64,000 nt of DNA from the NCBI RefSeq assembly GCF_902635505.1, contig NC_045427.1:509719665-509783664 (forward strand). Reading direction: 5' to 3'. Positions 33,480 through 44,560 of the stretch are shown here, in pieces. Under the pieces are notes generated by a model. It saw only the letters and a list, made by a program, of their open reading frames with translations. It had not been told where the DNA came from and did not search any database. Position 1 is the stretch's first letter. Every line of letters begins with the position of its first letter. Source of the stretch: Sarcophilus harrisii. Taxonomy: Eukaryota; Chordata; Mammalia; Dasyuromorphia; Dasyuridae. The position numbers were made by a program, and so were the translations under genes.

Positions 33480-34515
33480 AAAGTTACTGTTAAATGTTCT
33501 GGTTCTGCTCACTCAGCATCATTTCATGTAAGTTTTTCCAGGTTTTTCTGAAATCTGTTCATTTCTTATAGAGCAATAGTTTTCTATTACATGAATATAC
33601 CACCGCTTGTTCAGCCATTCCTCTATTAATGAGCATCCCCTCAATTTCCAGTTATTAGCCACCACAAAAAAGTTGCTGTAAACATTTTTGTACATATGGA
33701 TCCTTTTCCCTTTTTTATGACCTCTGGGATACAGACCAAGTAGTGGTATTCCTGGATCAAAGGGTATGCACAATTTTATATCCCTTTTGACATAGTTTCA
33801 AATTGCTCTCCAGAATATTGGATCAATGCACAACTCCATCAGCAATGCAGTAGTACCCCAGTTTTCCTACATCCCTTTCAATATTGATGATTTTCTTTAT
33901 CTTAGTTTAATCTGATAGGTATGAGGTGGTACCTCAAACTTGTTTTAATTTGCATTTTTCTAATCAATTTGGAGCATTTTTCCTTATGATTATAGATAGC
34001 TTTAATTTCTTCATCTGAAAACTTTGTAGCCTTTGACTATCGATGGGGAAATGATTTATATTCTTATAATTTGACTCAGTTCTTTATATATTTTAGAAAT
34101 GAGGCCTTTATCAGAAACACTAGCTGTAAGAATTGTTTTTCATCTATCTGCTTTCCTTTAAATCTTGGTTATATTGGTTTTATTTATGCAAAAACATTTT
34201 AATTTAATCAAAGTTATATTCTATTTTTCATGATAGTTTTCATGATGTTTTCTATTTCTTGTTTGGTCACAAATTATTCCCTTCTTGAAAGATCTGATAG
34301 GTCAGCTATTCCTTACTCTTCTAATTTGCTTATAGTATTACCCTGTAAGTCTACATTTGGATCCCATTTCTACCTTATCTTGGGATATTATGTGTGATGT
34401 TGGTCAATATCTAGTTTCTGCTAGATTTTTCCAGTTTATTCAGTTTTTCTCAGATAATGAGTTCTTATCCCAGAAGCTGAAGTTTTGGGGTTTATCAAAC
34501 AGATTGTTATAGTCA
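33480..34515 (-). mobile_element. L1 LINE fragment, antisense (ORF2 C-terminal end)
   Basis: The minus frame 33519-33773 encodes the typical L1 ORF2 C-terminus: FDPGIPLLGLYPRG, NVYSNFFVVANNWKLRG, EEWLNKRWYIHVIENYCSIRN, KTYMK. Further right the complement keeps L1 landmarks ('aaatgaggcctttatcagaa', 'gagttcttatcccagaagct'). Stops make it inactive. Confidence 0.92.
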
Positions 34516-34842
34516 TTTACTACTGTGTGCCATGTCAAATTGATCATATGACATGGTAGACACTGGCACAGGATTGTCCAGCGTGCATGGTGTACTCTCA
34601 TTAGAGAAGGTGCTATGCTGTATGAGCAAAGCAGAATTGAATTAACTAAGAAGCAACACAAGGTGTGCAGAGTTTAAAAAATCCACCCCATTTGTTCGTA
34701 CGAACTGTACGAACCTGTAGCAGAGCATTCCAAGCTTGTATTGGTCTGATCAGCCACAGCTGGACACATGGTAATAACTCTTAATAGTGATGCCATTTTG
34801 GTTCTCTTCAAGAACGAAGGACAACATGATTATCACTAGGTT
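34516..34842 (+). mobile_element. RTE-type LINE 3' end, sense
   Basis: The translated sense strand near 34590-34620 gives REGAMLYEQSRIELTKKQHK, and at 34720-34765 it has the RTE terminal pattern 'ttggtctgatcagccacagc'. The end 'ttcaagaacgaaggacaac' is the RTE tail shared with marsupial SINEs. 5'-truncated and broken. Confidence 0.75.
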
Positions 34843-34849
34843 ACCCTCC

Positions 34850-35010
34850 AGACTTCGCTATCATGTCCCTGATCTGAGTATCTTCATCATTTCTTCTCTT
34901 CCTTTAACTCCCTTTTATGTATTGTCTTCTCCCATTGAAATGCTGACTCTACAGGGCAGGGACTATTTTTGCTTGTATTTGTCAGTGTCTAGCTTACTGT
35001 GAACACTTCT
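34850..35010 (+). mobile_element. L2 LINE 3' tail
   Basis: 'ctctacagggcagggacta', 'tttttgcttgtatttgtca' followed by a tagctta variant of the L2 end. Confidence 0.5.
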
Positions 35011-35029
35011 ATAGATACTTATTCTTGAA

Positions 35030-35345
35030 AGAAATGTCCCACAAATATGATACATAGCATTTTTGTTGTAATAGAAAAGAACTAGAAGCAAAATAGATGA
35101 TGGGGAAATGACTGAACAAATTGTGGGACATGAATGTAATGAAATATTACTGTGCTGTAAAGAATGAGAGGGGGAGAAAAGGAGGAGAAGCATGCATGGG
35201 AAGATTTAAGTGAACCCAATGCTAAATAGAATAAGCCAAACCAGGAAAATGATACGCGCAATTACAACAGTATAAATTGAAACAAAACTGAATGGTGTGG
35301 GATCATAACATTTAAACTTGAACCCAAAGAAAGGATGGGAAACTC
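35030..35345 (+). mobile_element. L1 LINE 3' fragment, sense
   Basis: Follows the L1 pattern 'gatggggaaatgactgaaca', 'aattgtgggacatgaatgta', 'gaaatattactgtgctgtaa', 'aatagaataagccaaaccag'. Confidence 0.75.
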
Positions 35346-36004
35346 CTTTTGCAAAAATACAAAGTATGGGTAGGGAATACTGCATCAGCTGTTAGGGTTT
35401 GGAAAATCTGCCAGCATCTTGGACTCTTCAGCAAAACTAAAGAAGGACGTTTATGTTTCAAGTCAAGTAAGTTCATTCAGTGTATAAATGGTGAGAAATT
35501 GACTGAGAAGATGATCCTAGCTAAGGGAGTTCATGGTCTAGATTATATAGAAAAAATGCACTAGAAAAATGGAATTTTATTTTTTGGCAAAATCTATAAT
35601 TAGTTGTCTCTTCTTCATAGCAAAGAGCAACTCAAAACGACTATTTGTATTTCTGGCGGAAGTGAAGATGGTTTGATATGCGGCTGAAATAATCCTAATG
35701 TCAGGTGATCTTGAGACAGAGCCAGACCACAAATCAGAAGTGACCCTAATGGCACAGTGTAAAAGGCTGTGCAATTATATGTGATAAATTGCCAGGTGAT
35801 TTTTAGAAAAGTTGGAGTAGAAAAAGAAGAGGGTGGGTAATCATGATATCACTGAAAAGGCAAAAATCTTTCCTTTATTGCTCCATTAATTTCTGGTGTA
35901 TGCTATGATAATTTCTTTGCCTTCTTTAAGGTTTTATTAACAACACTTTTTAAAATAGTTATCAGTTGTGGTTTTTTTTTTTAAAGAATAAGTAATAATA
36001 ATGA
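35346..36004. other. intergenic, nothing recognised
   Basis: Two small open frames (35349-35564 +, 35577-35774 -) have no recognisable domain. Confidence 0.4.
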
Positions 36005-36200
36005 TATAATTAGTATCTCATTTGAGCCTCACAACAGGCTGGGATGTGGTTGCTGTTACCATCCATATTTTACAGAAGAGGAAACTGAGGCAAATAGCCA
36101 GTAAAAGGAATTGCCTTCAGTGCCTGCGGTGGATTTCAAATTCAATTCTTCCCAACTCCAAGCCTCATCCGCTGTACTGCATAACTGTCCCTTATTTCTA
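36005..36200 (+). mobile_element. THER1/MIR-like SINE
   Basis: 'atctcatttgagcctcacaa', 'cagaagaggaaactgaggca', 'aattcttcccaactccaag' in the expected order. Confidence 0.75.
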
Positions 36201-36204
36201 TACA

Positions 36205-36395
36205 ACATTTTTTTCTTGCCACTGAATTCTGACTGTGGATGAGAGAGTGAGGCTGACAGTATGCACAACTCTGCCTGTAAATCCTGTTCACTCACGCCAA
36301 GAATGACATCCCCCTTTGTGATATCATTGGTTCTCTTCAAGAAGGAAGGACCAAAAACAGCAACTAGGAATCCAAATAAAATGATGATGATGTGA
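36205..36395 (+). mobile_element. RTE-mobilised marsupial SINE
   Basis: 'gatgagagagtgaggctgac', 'cacaactctgcctgtaaatc', then the RTE-type tail 'attggttctcttcaagaagg'. Related to the copy at 50232. Confidence 0.7.
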
Positions 36396-36599
36396 AGCTG
36401 TAACCGCCATCCACAGCCACATTCAGCCATAATCTGTGTGATCTTGCACAAGTCATTCAACTTCTCAGTGCTCAAGGGAACTAAGACTTTAATTGTTCAG
36501 AATGTACTGTCAATAACACTACATATCTCATCCCTCATTCCTTCACAGTGATATTACTCATGATCATAGTCATCAATAATGGCAATAACTCTATATGCT

Positions 36600-36795
36600 T
36601 CCACGTACAATAGATCTCATTTATTCTTCACATCATCCCTGTAAGTTAGATTAAACAAGTATTCCATTTTGCAAATGAAAGAAATTAATGCTCATGTTAA
36701 TTGTTGTAAATCACATTTCTAGTATATGGAAAGATAGGCTCCTGACTCAAAATCATCTGGCTCCACACTCAGCATTCTTTCCATTATTATTTGAG
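36600..36795 (+). mobile_element. MIR-like SINE, 3' part
   Basis: 'cttcacatcatccctgtaag', 'attttgcaaatgaaagaaat', then 'ggctccacactcagcattct'. Confidence 0.5.
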
Positions 36796-37394
36796 GTAAT
36801 TTTTAAAAAATCATAAAGATTTATGTTTCTAAATTATCACTATGTATAACTTTAAATTATTTTAATTTGGATTGCATATTTACAGAGTAAATCTCTAAAA
36901 AGTCTTTGAGAATTGTTATCGTGGGAAACCTGAAAATTAAGCTATGACAATGTCCAACTTTGTATGAAAAAATCTTTGATAGCCTTAATCAGCACAGCAA
37001 AAGAATAAAAATTATAAATCAAATGCTTTCCTCATTTAAAGCTTAATCATTCAAATAAATCATCATAATGGAATCTTGGTTTGATATGTTTAACTTTTGT
37101 CTATAAATATTATTAATCAACAAGGCTCTTTTTAAAAAAAAAGAAAGCACTATTGTGCTTTTCCCATCCCATTCCTACTCTGATGCCTCATCATGTCATA
37201 GAGGCAACTAGTTCTTCAAGGCTTTGCAAGTGAAGGCTTTGAATAATATTTTGGCAATAGGTTGTGTCTGTTCTTGCACTGGTCTAGCTCAGTAGAGAGA
37301 GGTTCATCATTATGGCTTGGCCACTTGATGACTTATTTGGTCACAGCAACCCATTAACCAAAATTTAAAATGGTTCTTAATCTAATGTACCAGA
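36796..37394. other. intergenic, nothing recognised
   Basis: AT-rich, unassigned. Confidence 0.4.
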
Positions 37395-37547
37395 AGTTTA
37401 TTGGAAGAACTCAGTAGAACTGATTATTAAGTTTCCATTATGAGCATTTGCAAATCATGTCTTGATTTATGGTTTTGTTGTTGTCCAAACCTTAAAAAGT
37501 GAAGGTGAAAATGTTAATACTGATAAAATTTTAAAGTGTTATATATT

Positions 37548-37585
<38 letters not shown>

Positions 37586-37665
37586 CAAATATATATAATT
37601 ATTTTGTCTTGGAGAGCTGATTGTTAAACATTTACCAGCATATTCATGTATCTCTCTTCCATTCT
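37395..37665 (+). repeat. unnamed interspersed repeat, copy 1
   Basis: Aligns with 49560-49790: 'gattattaagtttccattat', 'gataaaattttaaagtgtta', and after a microsatellite 'attgttaaacatttaccagc'. Family not identified. Confidence 0.55.
37551..37606. repeat. (CA)n(TA)n microsatellite
   Basis: About 13 ca units followed by tata. It has grown within the unnamed repeat. Confidence 0.95.
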
Positions 37666-38454
37666 TTACTAACGACAACATAGTGAAAGAAATGAAAAAG
37701 AAGCTGCTAAAAATTCATTTTTAGATGATATGCAATATTAATTTTTATGATTGTGTGTGAAATCCTTGTCCAGTGAGTGAGTAAATATAATGGAATAACT
37801 GAATCATTATAATCTTGATACCCATGTTTTTAATGAAATTATAAAAAAGGCAAATTACAGCTAAATAAATGGAAGGGTGGATTGTCCTTCAGGAGACTAA
37901 TGATTTAGTTTTATCATAGATGCAAAATCAGGAAATATAATTTTATGGAACATTGGATCCTCTCATACTAAAGAGCTCATGATTAACATTTACATGAAAT
38001 TGGTGAGAGCTTATGTGCTAACATCTGTTGTAAATTATAAAGAAGTGGACAAATTCTAAAGAAAATAAATAAGACTAAATTCAATCATATTCAGTGACTT
38101 CAATTCAAAGGTAGGCATAAGGGAAGATGGTGAAAAATGTTGGAAAATATGGTTCAGGAGTAAAGAATGAGAAGGCAAAGGTTTTGAGATTACACAGAGA
38201 AATATCACATCTACTAAATATACTATGCATACATTCTTTGAAAAAAGAGTCTTCCTTGGATATGGTAAGTCATGAATTATGTCACACAAAATGAAAGAGA
38301 TTACATATTCAAGAAATGCCTGGAAACTAGTGGGGAAGTTATTTCTCAGTTATCTGTCACACAACTTGTTAGAAAAATTATCCCCCCAAAAGAGAAAAAG
38401 GACCTATTTGTACAGAAAAATATTTGTACTCTATCTTTTTTTTTGTGGTGGCTA
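37666..38454. other. intergenic, nothing recognised
   Basis: No exon or named repeat recognised. Confidence 0.4.
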
Positions 38455-38827
38455 AGAATTGGAAGTTGAGGGGAGGTCCATTAATTGAGGAATGGCTGAA
38501 CAAATTGTTTATATTTATATATGTATATATATGTAATTTTCCAGTTACATGTAAAACAAATTTTTTTTATTTGCTTTTAAAACTTTAAGTTCCAGATTCT
38601 CTCCCTTCCTTCCTCCTCAATCCCCATATTGTGAAGGCATGTGTAAAGTTATGCAAAACATTTCCATAAAAGTCAATGTTGCAAAAGAAAACATAGATCT
38701 CCCCCCAAAAAAAAACCCTTAAGAAAAATAAAGTTTAAAAAAGTATCCTTTAATCTGTAATCAGATGCAATCAATTTTTTCTCTGGGTATGGATAGCATT
38801 TTTCATCATAAGTCCTTCAGAGTAATC
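38455..38827 (-). mobile_element. L1 LINE 3' part, antisense (left half, split by ERV)
   Basis: 'gtaattttccagttacatgt' and 'tttctctgggtatggatagc' match the reversed 3' UTR of a marsupial L1. It continues at 40485 on the far side of the retroviral insertion. Confidence 0.75.
38822..38827 (+). repeat. ERV target-site duplication, left copy
   Basis: GTAATC directly before the left LTR. The same six bases follow the right LTR at 40479-40484. Confidence 0.9.
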
Positions 38828-38953
38828 TGTGATGACTATGTATTTTAAAATCAGCTGGAGTCAGGAATTCAGGTTAAGGGAAAATCCTGGATCTTTATTC
38901 TTTGTGGAGGTGAAAGGGGATGGCGATAGGAAGTGAGAGCAGCCGCAACATTA
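38828..38953 (-). repeat. 3' LTR remnant of class II ERV
   Basis: Matches the U5/R end of the right LTR (tgtgatgac...tatgtattttaaaatcagc) for about 125 bp. The remainder of this LTR is missing where the internal deletion joins. Confidence 0.85.
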
Positions 38954-39940
38954 GCAGCAATTTGCTCATATACTGCTATGGAATAGTTAATCTGTACTGT
39001 GATGTCTGCCTAGGAACCTACACCGGTTAATAGGTCACAGTTGATTGCAGTATGAACTCCACTTTGACTATTTTGTTGGGCTTGTATCCTAGAGAGCTCC
39101 AAGTTCTAACTATATCTTTGCTATAGATTTCCAGTAGCTAGGGGTTAAGACTTCATAAGTCAAATTCTGTAATAACATCTTAACATAAGCTGATATAGCC
39201 CTATGTAGCTTGCAAAAGAGTGCAAGTCTTTTTCAGGTCTTTGAGGATTTCTATATCAAAAGGAGCATATTTTCTACTTTCTTGACCCGAAGAGTTAAAC
39301 TGTTGAATCACAGGATAAATGTGACGTTGGAGCTCAGTTACATCTTTCCCTTCCGCCTTGGCTTTAATTAGTCCCTTTTGCAATATAGTCATAGGAGCGA
39401 TTGGATGCTAGGGGTGAGGTGCTGATGCTGTCACTTCTCCCCTCCCCTTCCCCCCATTTCTCTTCCCTCCATCCTCAAAGGTGGAGTTGATGGGGTTGTG
39501 TCAATTACTTGCTCCTTAGGCAGGGCTGAAGCTGCCTTGTGGGGTGGAATGTCACCATACCCTTGAGCCTCACTTAAGTCTCCATGCTCTGTGGGATAAG
39601 GTCATTAATCTGTTCATTGTCTTCCTCCTTTATCTCAGGCTTCCTCATCTGGCTATTCCTAGAGCTTTTCTTTTTCCTATAACTTATAGGATTCTTTAAG
39701 GCCAACTGTATTATATTGTATACATAGAATGCCTCGATGGAAATTGAATGAGGACCTTTTTCGTTGTAATATTCAGAGAGCTGGTGCCCTATTAATGTCC
39801 AATTATCTTGAGAGATTTGCTCTTTGTCTAAGAACCAAGGGGAGGTGCATTTTAACGTACCCAGATAGCTATCTGTTCCCAAGTTATAAGTAGCCCTTGT
39901 CCTTCTATCAGCTTAAGCATGCTTTCTATAGCACCACTTC

Positions 39941-39982
39941 GGGGTGGGAGTGGGGGTGGGGAGGGGAGTGGGGATGGAGGAG
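39941..39982 (+). repeat. G-rich tract in ERV leader
   Basis: At least five runs of three to five G separated by one to three bases, C-rich in the retroviral sense. It could form a G-quadruplex on the + strand. Confidence 0.8.
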
Positions 39983-40123
39983 AATCTTTTCCTAACATCT
40001 ATCCCATTTCAACCAGAAAAGATTACTAGTTTAGTCCTTAAGAAAATAAGTTCCCTGTTTGTCTATTAAAATACTCACCTAAGTTCCTAGTCACTGAAGA
40101 TTTCTTCAGTGAAAGTAGGGTCC

Positions 40124-40147
40124 TTGGTTCCCACACTTGGGTGCCAA
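40124..40147 (-). other. ERV primer-binding site, tRNA-Lys type
   Basis: Complement reads TTTGGCACCCAAGTGTGGGA immediately after the LTR, resembling the tRNA-Lys primer site TGGCGCCCAACGTGGGG of HERV-K-like viruses. Confidence 0.75.
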
Positions 40148-40148
40148 A

Positions 40149-40478
40149 TGTGATGACCATGTATTTTAAAATCAGCTGGAGTCAGGAATTCAGGTTAAGG
40201 GAAAATCCTCGATATTTATTCTCTGTGGAGGTGAAGGGGGATAGCGATAGGAAGTGAGAGCAGCTGCGACATGAACCCGACCAGCAGTCTCTCTGCCTCT
40301 TTCTCTCCACCCCACCAAGTTGTCTCTACGTCATTTCCTATACAACACTTCAAAACCTGCGGAGAGTGGGTGGGGCCATTCATTCTCCAAGCATATATTA
40401 ATAGAGTATTGTCCAATTACTATTTAGCCTCACATGCTTGGGACCTCAGTGCATCAACTCGAGCTTCAGCTCATTACA
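40149..40478 (-). repeat. 5' LTR of class II ERV
   Basis: Full LTR of about 330 bp. On the minus strand it begins tgtaatgagctgaagc and ends catcaca, with an aataaat signal in R. Homologous to the solo LTR at 11810-12138. Confidence 0.9.
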
Positions 40479-40484
40479 GTAATC
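40479..40484 (+). repeat. ERV target-site duplication, right copy
   Basis: GTAATC, identical to 38822-38827. Confidence 0.9.
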
Positions 40485-40978
40485 TTGGATTATTATATTA
40501 CTGATAAAAGCAAAGTCATTCACAGCTGATTATCCTATAACATTTCCATAATTTTTTGCACAGTACATTTCACTTTGCATGAGCTTATGGAGGACTTTTC
40601 AGGCTTTTCTGAGAACATCTGCTCATCATTCTTTAATGATTCTTTAATTCTTTAAAGAATAATAATATTTCATCATAGTGACATACTACAAGTTATCTGG
40701 CCATTCCTCAATTGATGGGCATCCCCTCATTTTCCAATTGTTTGCTCTGAGAAAAGAGCTGCCATAAACGCATATATATATATATATATGTATATGTATA
40801 TGTATACATATACTGATTTATGCCTAATACTGGTATTGTTTAGGTCAAAGGATATACATGATTTTGTAGCCCTTTCGACATAGTTCATATCTTTTGATCA
40901 TTTATCAATTGGGGAATGGCTCTTATTTTTTTTTTAATACATTTGACTCGGTTCCCTACACATTTGAGAAAAGAGGCT
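40485..40978 (-). mobile_element. L1 LINE, antisense (right half, split by ERV)
   Basis: 'ttcactttgcatgagcttat', 'tcaattgatgggcatcccct', 'gttttgtttaggtcaaagga'-like order and 'tttatcaattggggaatggc' continue the reversed L1 of 38455-38827. A short (TA)n run lies at about 40772-40812. Confidence 0.8.
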
Positions 40979-41098
40979 CTCATTAGTTTGCTTCTAACCA
41001 CCTTCTCCCCTAATATGCTATCCCTTCTATTACCCTCTCCTCTTCTCATATCCCTTTCCTCTCCTACTTTTCTGTAGGGTAACATAGATGTCTATATG
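40979..41098 (-). mobile_element. L1 LINE fragment, antisense (upstream L1 part)
   Basis: 'tttgcttctaaccaccttct' and 'tctgtagggtaacatagatg' match the reversed L1 seen at 22740-22830, so it is a separate, more 5' piece of L1. Confidence 0.55.
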
Positions 41099-41099
41099 T

Positions 41100-41537
41100 G
41101 GGGTATGATTGTGATGAAATATTATTGTGCTATAAGAAATGATAAGCAGGATGATTTCAGAGAGACTTACATGAACTGATTCAGAGTGAAATGAGTAGAA
41201 CTAGAAGAACATTGTATACAGTAATAGCAATAAAGAACTATGAATGACTAGTTGTTCTCTGCAATAAAATGATCCAGGACATTTTCTGAAGGACTCATGA
41301 TGAAACATGCTTTCTGCTTCTACAGAAAGAACTGATATTGTTTTGAGTACATTCCGATACATACTATTTTTCACTTTCTTTCTTATTTTTTTTGATCTAT
41401 AGAAATGTTTTATACATGTATATCAGATTGTTTACCATCTCAGAAGGGAGATGAGACAGAGGGAGCATTAGAATTTGAAACATAAAAAATGTTAAAAATT
41501 GTTCTAACATGTAGTTGGGGGAAAATAAAATAGTTAA
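41100..41537 (+). mobile_element. L1 LINE 3' end, sense
   Basis: 'gcaggatgatttcagagaga', 'gtgaaatgagtagaactaga', 'tacagaaagaactgatattg', then 'aaattgttctaacatgtagt' and an A-rich end. This is a marsupial L1 3' UTR. Confidence 0.85.
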
Positions 41538-41764
41538 GAAACTGATCTATATATAATATATATTTTAAATAAGCTGTTGATGTTGCATAATAGGAAAAAA
41601 AAATGAAATGACAAATACCGGTATTCCTCCACTGCTCTTCCAAATGTTAATAGAAGTCATAGTTTTAAAAATTTATCACTGTAGTTCTGGAGACTTGTAT
41701 TTCCTTGGACACCTACAAATTTAAGGTGAAATAAATTTCTACTGAACTATCAAGAAATATTAAG

Positions 41765-41965
41765 AGAGGTAGCAAAGTACTGTGGATAGAGACTTGACTT
41801 CAGCATTAGAAAGACATGGATTCAAGCCCCATCTCTCACACATTGTGGCTGTCTGACAAGTCATCTGGCCTTTCAGTGCCCCCTGACAACATCTGAGGCT
41901 TTAAATGGCATAGAAATGGCCATCTACATTAATAGGAGAAATTCCTCCTCTGAGAAGTTCTCCAT
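41765..41965 (+). mobile_element. MIR/THER1-like SINE
   Basis: 'gtactgtggatagagacttg', 'agacatggattcaagcccca', 'gtctgacaagtcatctggcc'. Confidence 0.7.
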
Positions 41966-41974
41966 CAAAAATGT

Positions 41975-42205
41975 CAAACTCATAGCCAGCAGGCTGCAAG
42001 TGGTCTGCAAAACTCTCCAGTGTAGCCCAACCAAATTAAGTTATATTTGAGAAATATTTGACAAAATAAAAATGTTACAATAAGATGTTATTTGTAGTTT
42101 TATATGTTAATATGCTTCTGCAGGCATCTTGTTTTTATTTGAATGTGACATCCTTGCTCCTTACCAATGCAATTAGAAATCTGGTTCCAGATTCTCATGT
42201 TAGAA
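41975..42205. mobile_element. hAT-like non-autonomous DNA transposon (second family)
   Basis: 'gtcaaactcatagccagcag', 'ctgcaagtggtctgcaaaac', then an AT-rich body with 'gacaaaataaaaatgttaca'. It resembles the marsupial elements whose ends read as a 'ggccgcgagtttgaca' type motif. Ends not resolved. Confidence 0.45.
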
Positions 42206-42329
42206 TATATGTCAGTAGATAACAGTGTAATGTAATGGAAAGATTTGGTTGAATGTTGGAAAACTCCAATTTCTGAGTCTTTTTTTTCTGTGACTGACAA
42301 TTGATTCTTGGCTTCCACACTATCTCATT

Positions 42330-43565
42330 TTAAAATGTATTTCTTGTAAAACAGCATATTTTCAGATTCTGATTTTTAATCCATTTTGCTATTGGTTTAT
42401 GTTTTATGGTTGAATCCATCCTATTCATATTCAAACATATAATTACTATTTATGTATTTCTTTCTATCTTATTTTTCTCCTCATTATTGTCCTTCTCAGG
42501 CTACTCTATCCCTCTTCTTTTTTCTTTTAAGCACAATCTCCCCAATCCACACCCTTTTGAAGAATCTCTCCCTTCTCCTTTCTCCTAACTTCTTTTCCTT
42601 ATTCCACTACTTTTACCTCTCCTCCCACCCTCCTAAATTTTAGTCAACATAACTTTCTAAGAATCTTAAGAATCTCCCCCCTATTATCCTGTTCCCTTAC
42701 CATCTTATTTATTTATAAATTTAAAAGACTTTTACACCCTTCTAGATGTACATGTTATTCCCTCTTTAACTCAGATCTGAGGAGAGCAAGCCCTCTATTC
42801 CTACCTATTTAGTCTGTATTAGTTCTTCCTTTGCTGACTTATTTGGATGAGATAATTGTTTTTGTTTTTACCTTTTCCTAGATATTTTTGCTTTTTAGCT
42901 TCATTCCACCATATTCAGCTCAGTCCTAATCTTTTTTTTTAAAACTATCCGAGTACTAATGGCAGTCTTAAAAATACTGAGATAACATTTTCACATATTA
43001 AAAAAAAACCCTTTGACCTTATTGAATCCCTTGTAATTGGTCTTTATATTTACCTTATATTTCCTCTGGATCTTATATGTAAAATTTTCCATTATGTTCT
43101 GGCTTTTTTTGCAACAAAAACCTGAAAGTCATTCAATTAATTGAATATCTTTTTTTTTTCCTTTTGGGATTATACTTAACTTTGCTGGGTTAGTTATTTT
43201 TGTTCAGAACCTCAGTTCTTTTGCTCTTTGATATATAGTGTTCCAAGACTGAGACTGAGGCTACCTCACAACTTAGCCACCCCTAGTGCTTGTTGTTTGT
43301 TGTTTCAGTAGAAATAACCTGGAGATCTTTGTACTTCACTCAGCTTCAACCTCCATCCTCCAGTCTTTCCTCAAGTCTTCTCCTGTTGTCTCAGGAAAAC
43401 CACTGCTCTACCCCACTTCTTGTTTATTTTTGCCTGCCATATTTCACCCCAAAGCATTATTTTCTCTTGCTTGTGGAGGAAATCTAGAGAGCATGGAATT
43501 TTCTGATCTTCTCTACCATCTTCCCTACTGCTGGAAATCTATAAATAATAGCAGCTTTCCTTCTG
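42330..43565 (-). mobile_element. L1 LINE fragment(s), antisense, old
   Basis: 'tttcttgtaaaacagcatat', 'ttttatggttgaatccatcc', 'tttgctgggttagttatttt' correspond to the reversed L1 at 22550-23350, so this is a more diverged relative. Confidence 0.55.
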
Positions 43566-43684
43566 GGAATCCTAACTGACAATGGAAGTTGGGAGAATGA
43601 ACCAAAAGGAGGGACTATACTTCATATATATTTTATTTAAATTTCTAGGTATATGTTTTCCCCCAATAGAATATATTTTCCTTG

Positions 43685-44089
43685 AAGGCAGTAGCTATTT
43701 CGTTTTTGTCTTTTGATCTTTAGTACCTAGCTTAAAGCCTTACACATTTTAGAAGCTTGACAAATTATTGATGAATTGAATCGAATAAGATAAGTTATAA
43801 ATTCCTATGATGACCATTTAAAACCTTTACTATTTGGCGCCAGTCTACTTTTCTAGATTTATTTCTTCTTACTTCCTTTTATATATCCTATATTCCAACC
43901 AAACTGGGCTTCTTGTTCTTTTATAAAGGGTATTTTATTTTTTGCCTCTCTGCTTTTGTTTATGCTAGCCTGCATGTCTGGAAAACATGTCCCATACATA
44001 CACCACATCCTCTTACATACACCTCTTAGTATCCTTACCACGCTTCAAAGTTTAACTCATGTGTCTATTCAAAGTCTTTGTCCCTAATT
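43685..44089 (+). mobile_element. L2 LINE 3' fragments
   Basis: 43685-43790 is an L2 end ('ccttgaaggcagtagctatt'). 43820-44089 follows the body ('ttccaaccaaactgggcttc'). Probably two pieces in the same orientation. Confidence 0.55.
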
Positions 44090-44328
44090 CAGGGATTCTT
44101 AACTCTTTTGTGTAATGAACCCCATTTGGAAATCTCTGGATTCTACAGAATAGTTTTTTTTTTATTTATAATTTAGAGGGAGATGCTAAATTTCAGTTAG
44201 ATGCAAGGTTTTTTATTTTTTTGTTTTGGAGTTGTATTTTTTGTATTCAAGTTTTTGGATGTCCTGAAACCTATTTGTGGATCACTTAGGGGCTCATGTA
44301 CCTCAGGTTAGGAATGTCTACCCTAATG
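44090..44328 (-). mobile_element. hAT-like non-autonomous DNA transposon, copy 2
   Basis: Ends are inverted-like: 'agggattcttaac' at the left and 'gttaggaatgtct' at the right. The interior has 'gagatgctaaatttcagtta' and 'gtcctgaaacctatttgtgg'. Shares blocks with copies at 24015 and 48150. Confidence 0.55.
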
Positions 44329-44339
44329 ATTACTGATTT

Positions 44340-44560
44340 ACACCCCACCCATCCTACATTTACTTATCTGTGTGTCATTTTGTATATCTCTCAACCCATT
44401 TCTGTCATCTCCTCCATCTCCAATAGACTATAAGTTCCTAATGACCAGGATTGTAGTTTTGTCTTGGTATCCTGGGCCCCCAAAACATCTTGCTTTTATT
44501 AATGCAGTAAGCATTATTGTACACATTAGGCATATGTTTGTTCCATTGAATTGAATCATA
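44340..44560 (+). mobile_element. L2 LINE 3' end
   Basis: 'aatagactataagttcctaa', 'gtcttggtatcctgggcccc', 'ttccattgaattgaatc'. Confidence 0.55.

Larger units (their letters stand above)
38828..40478 (-). mobile_element. class II ERV fossil (betaretrovirus/HERV-K-like), shortened
   Basis: Minus-strand element with LTR sequence at both ends and a 6-bp target duplication, the size usual for betaretrovirus-like elements. A 5' LTR, a tRNA-Lys-type primer site, a leader and parts of gag remain. Pro, pol and env are absent, and one large internal deletion seems to account for most of the loss. Gag parts: a matrix-like open frame at 39574-39882 (with the PWF motif and the following Trp characteristic of the class II matrix) and the start of a capsid-like region near 39201-39392. 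Clearly broken. The shared LTR portions differ by roughly 6-7%, suggesting an insertion on the order of ten to twenty million years ago if an ordinary mammalian neutral rate applies. Confidence 0.9.
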
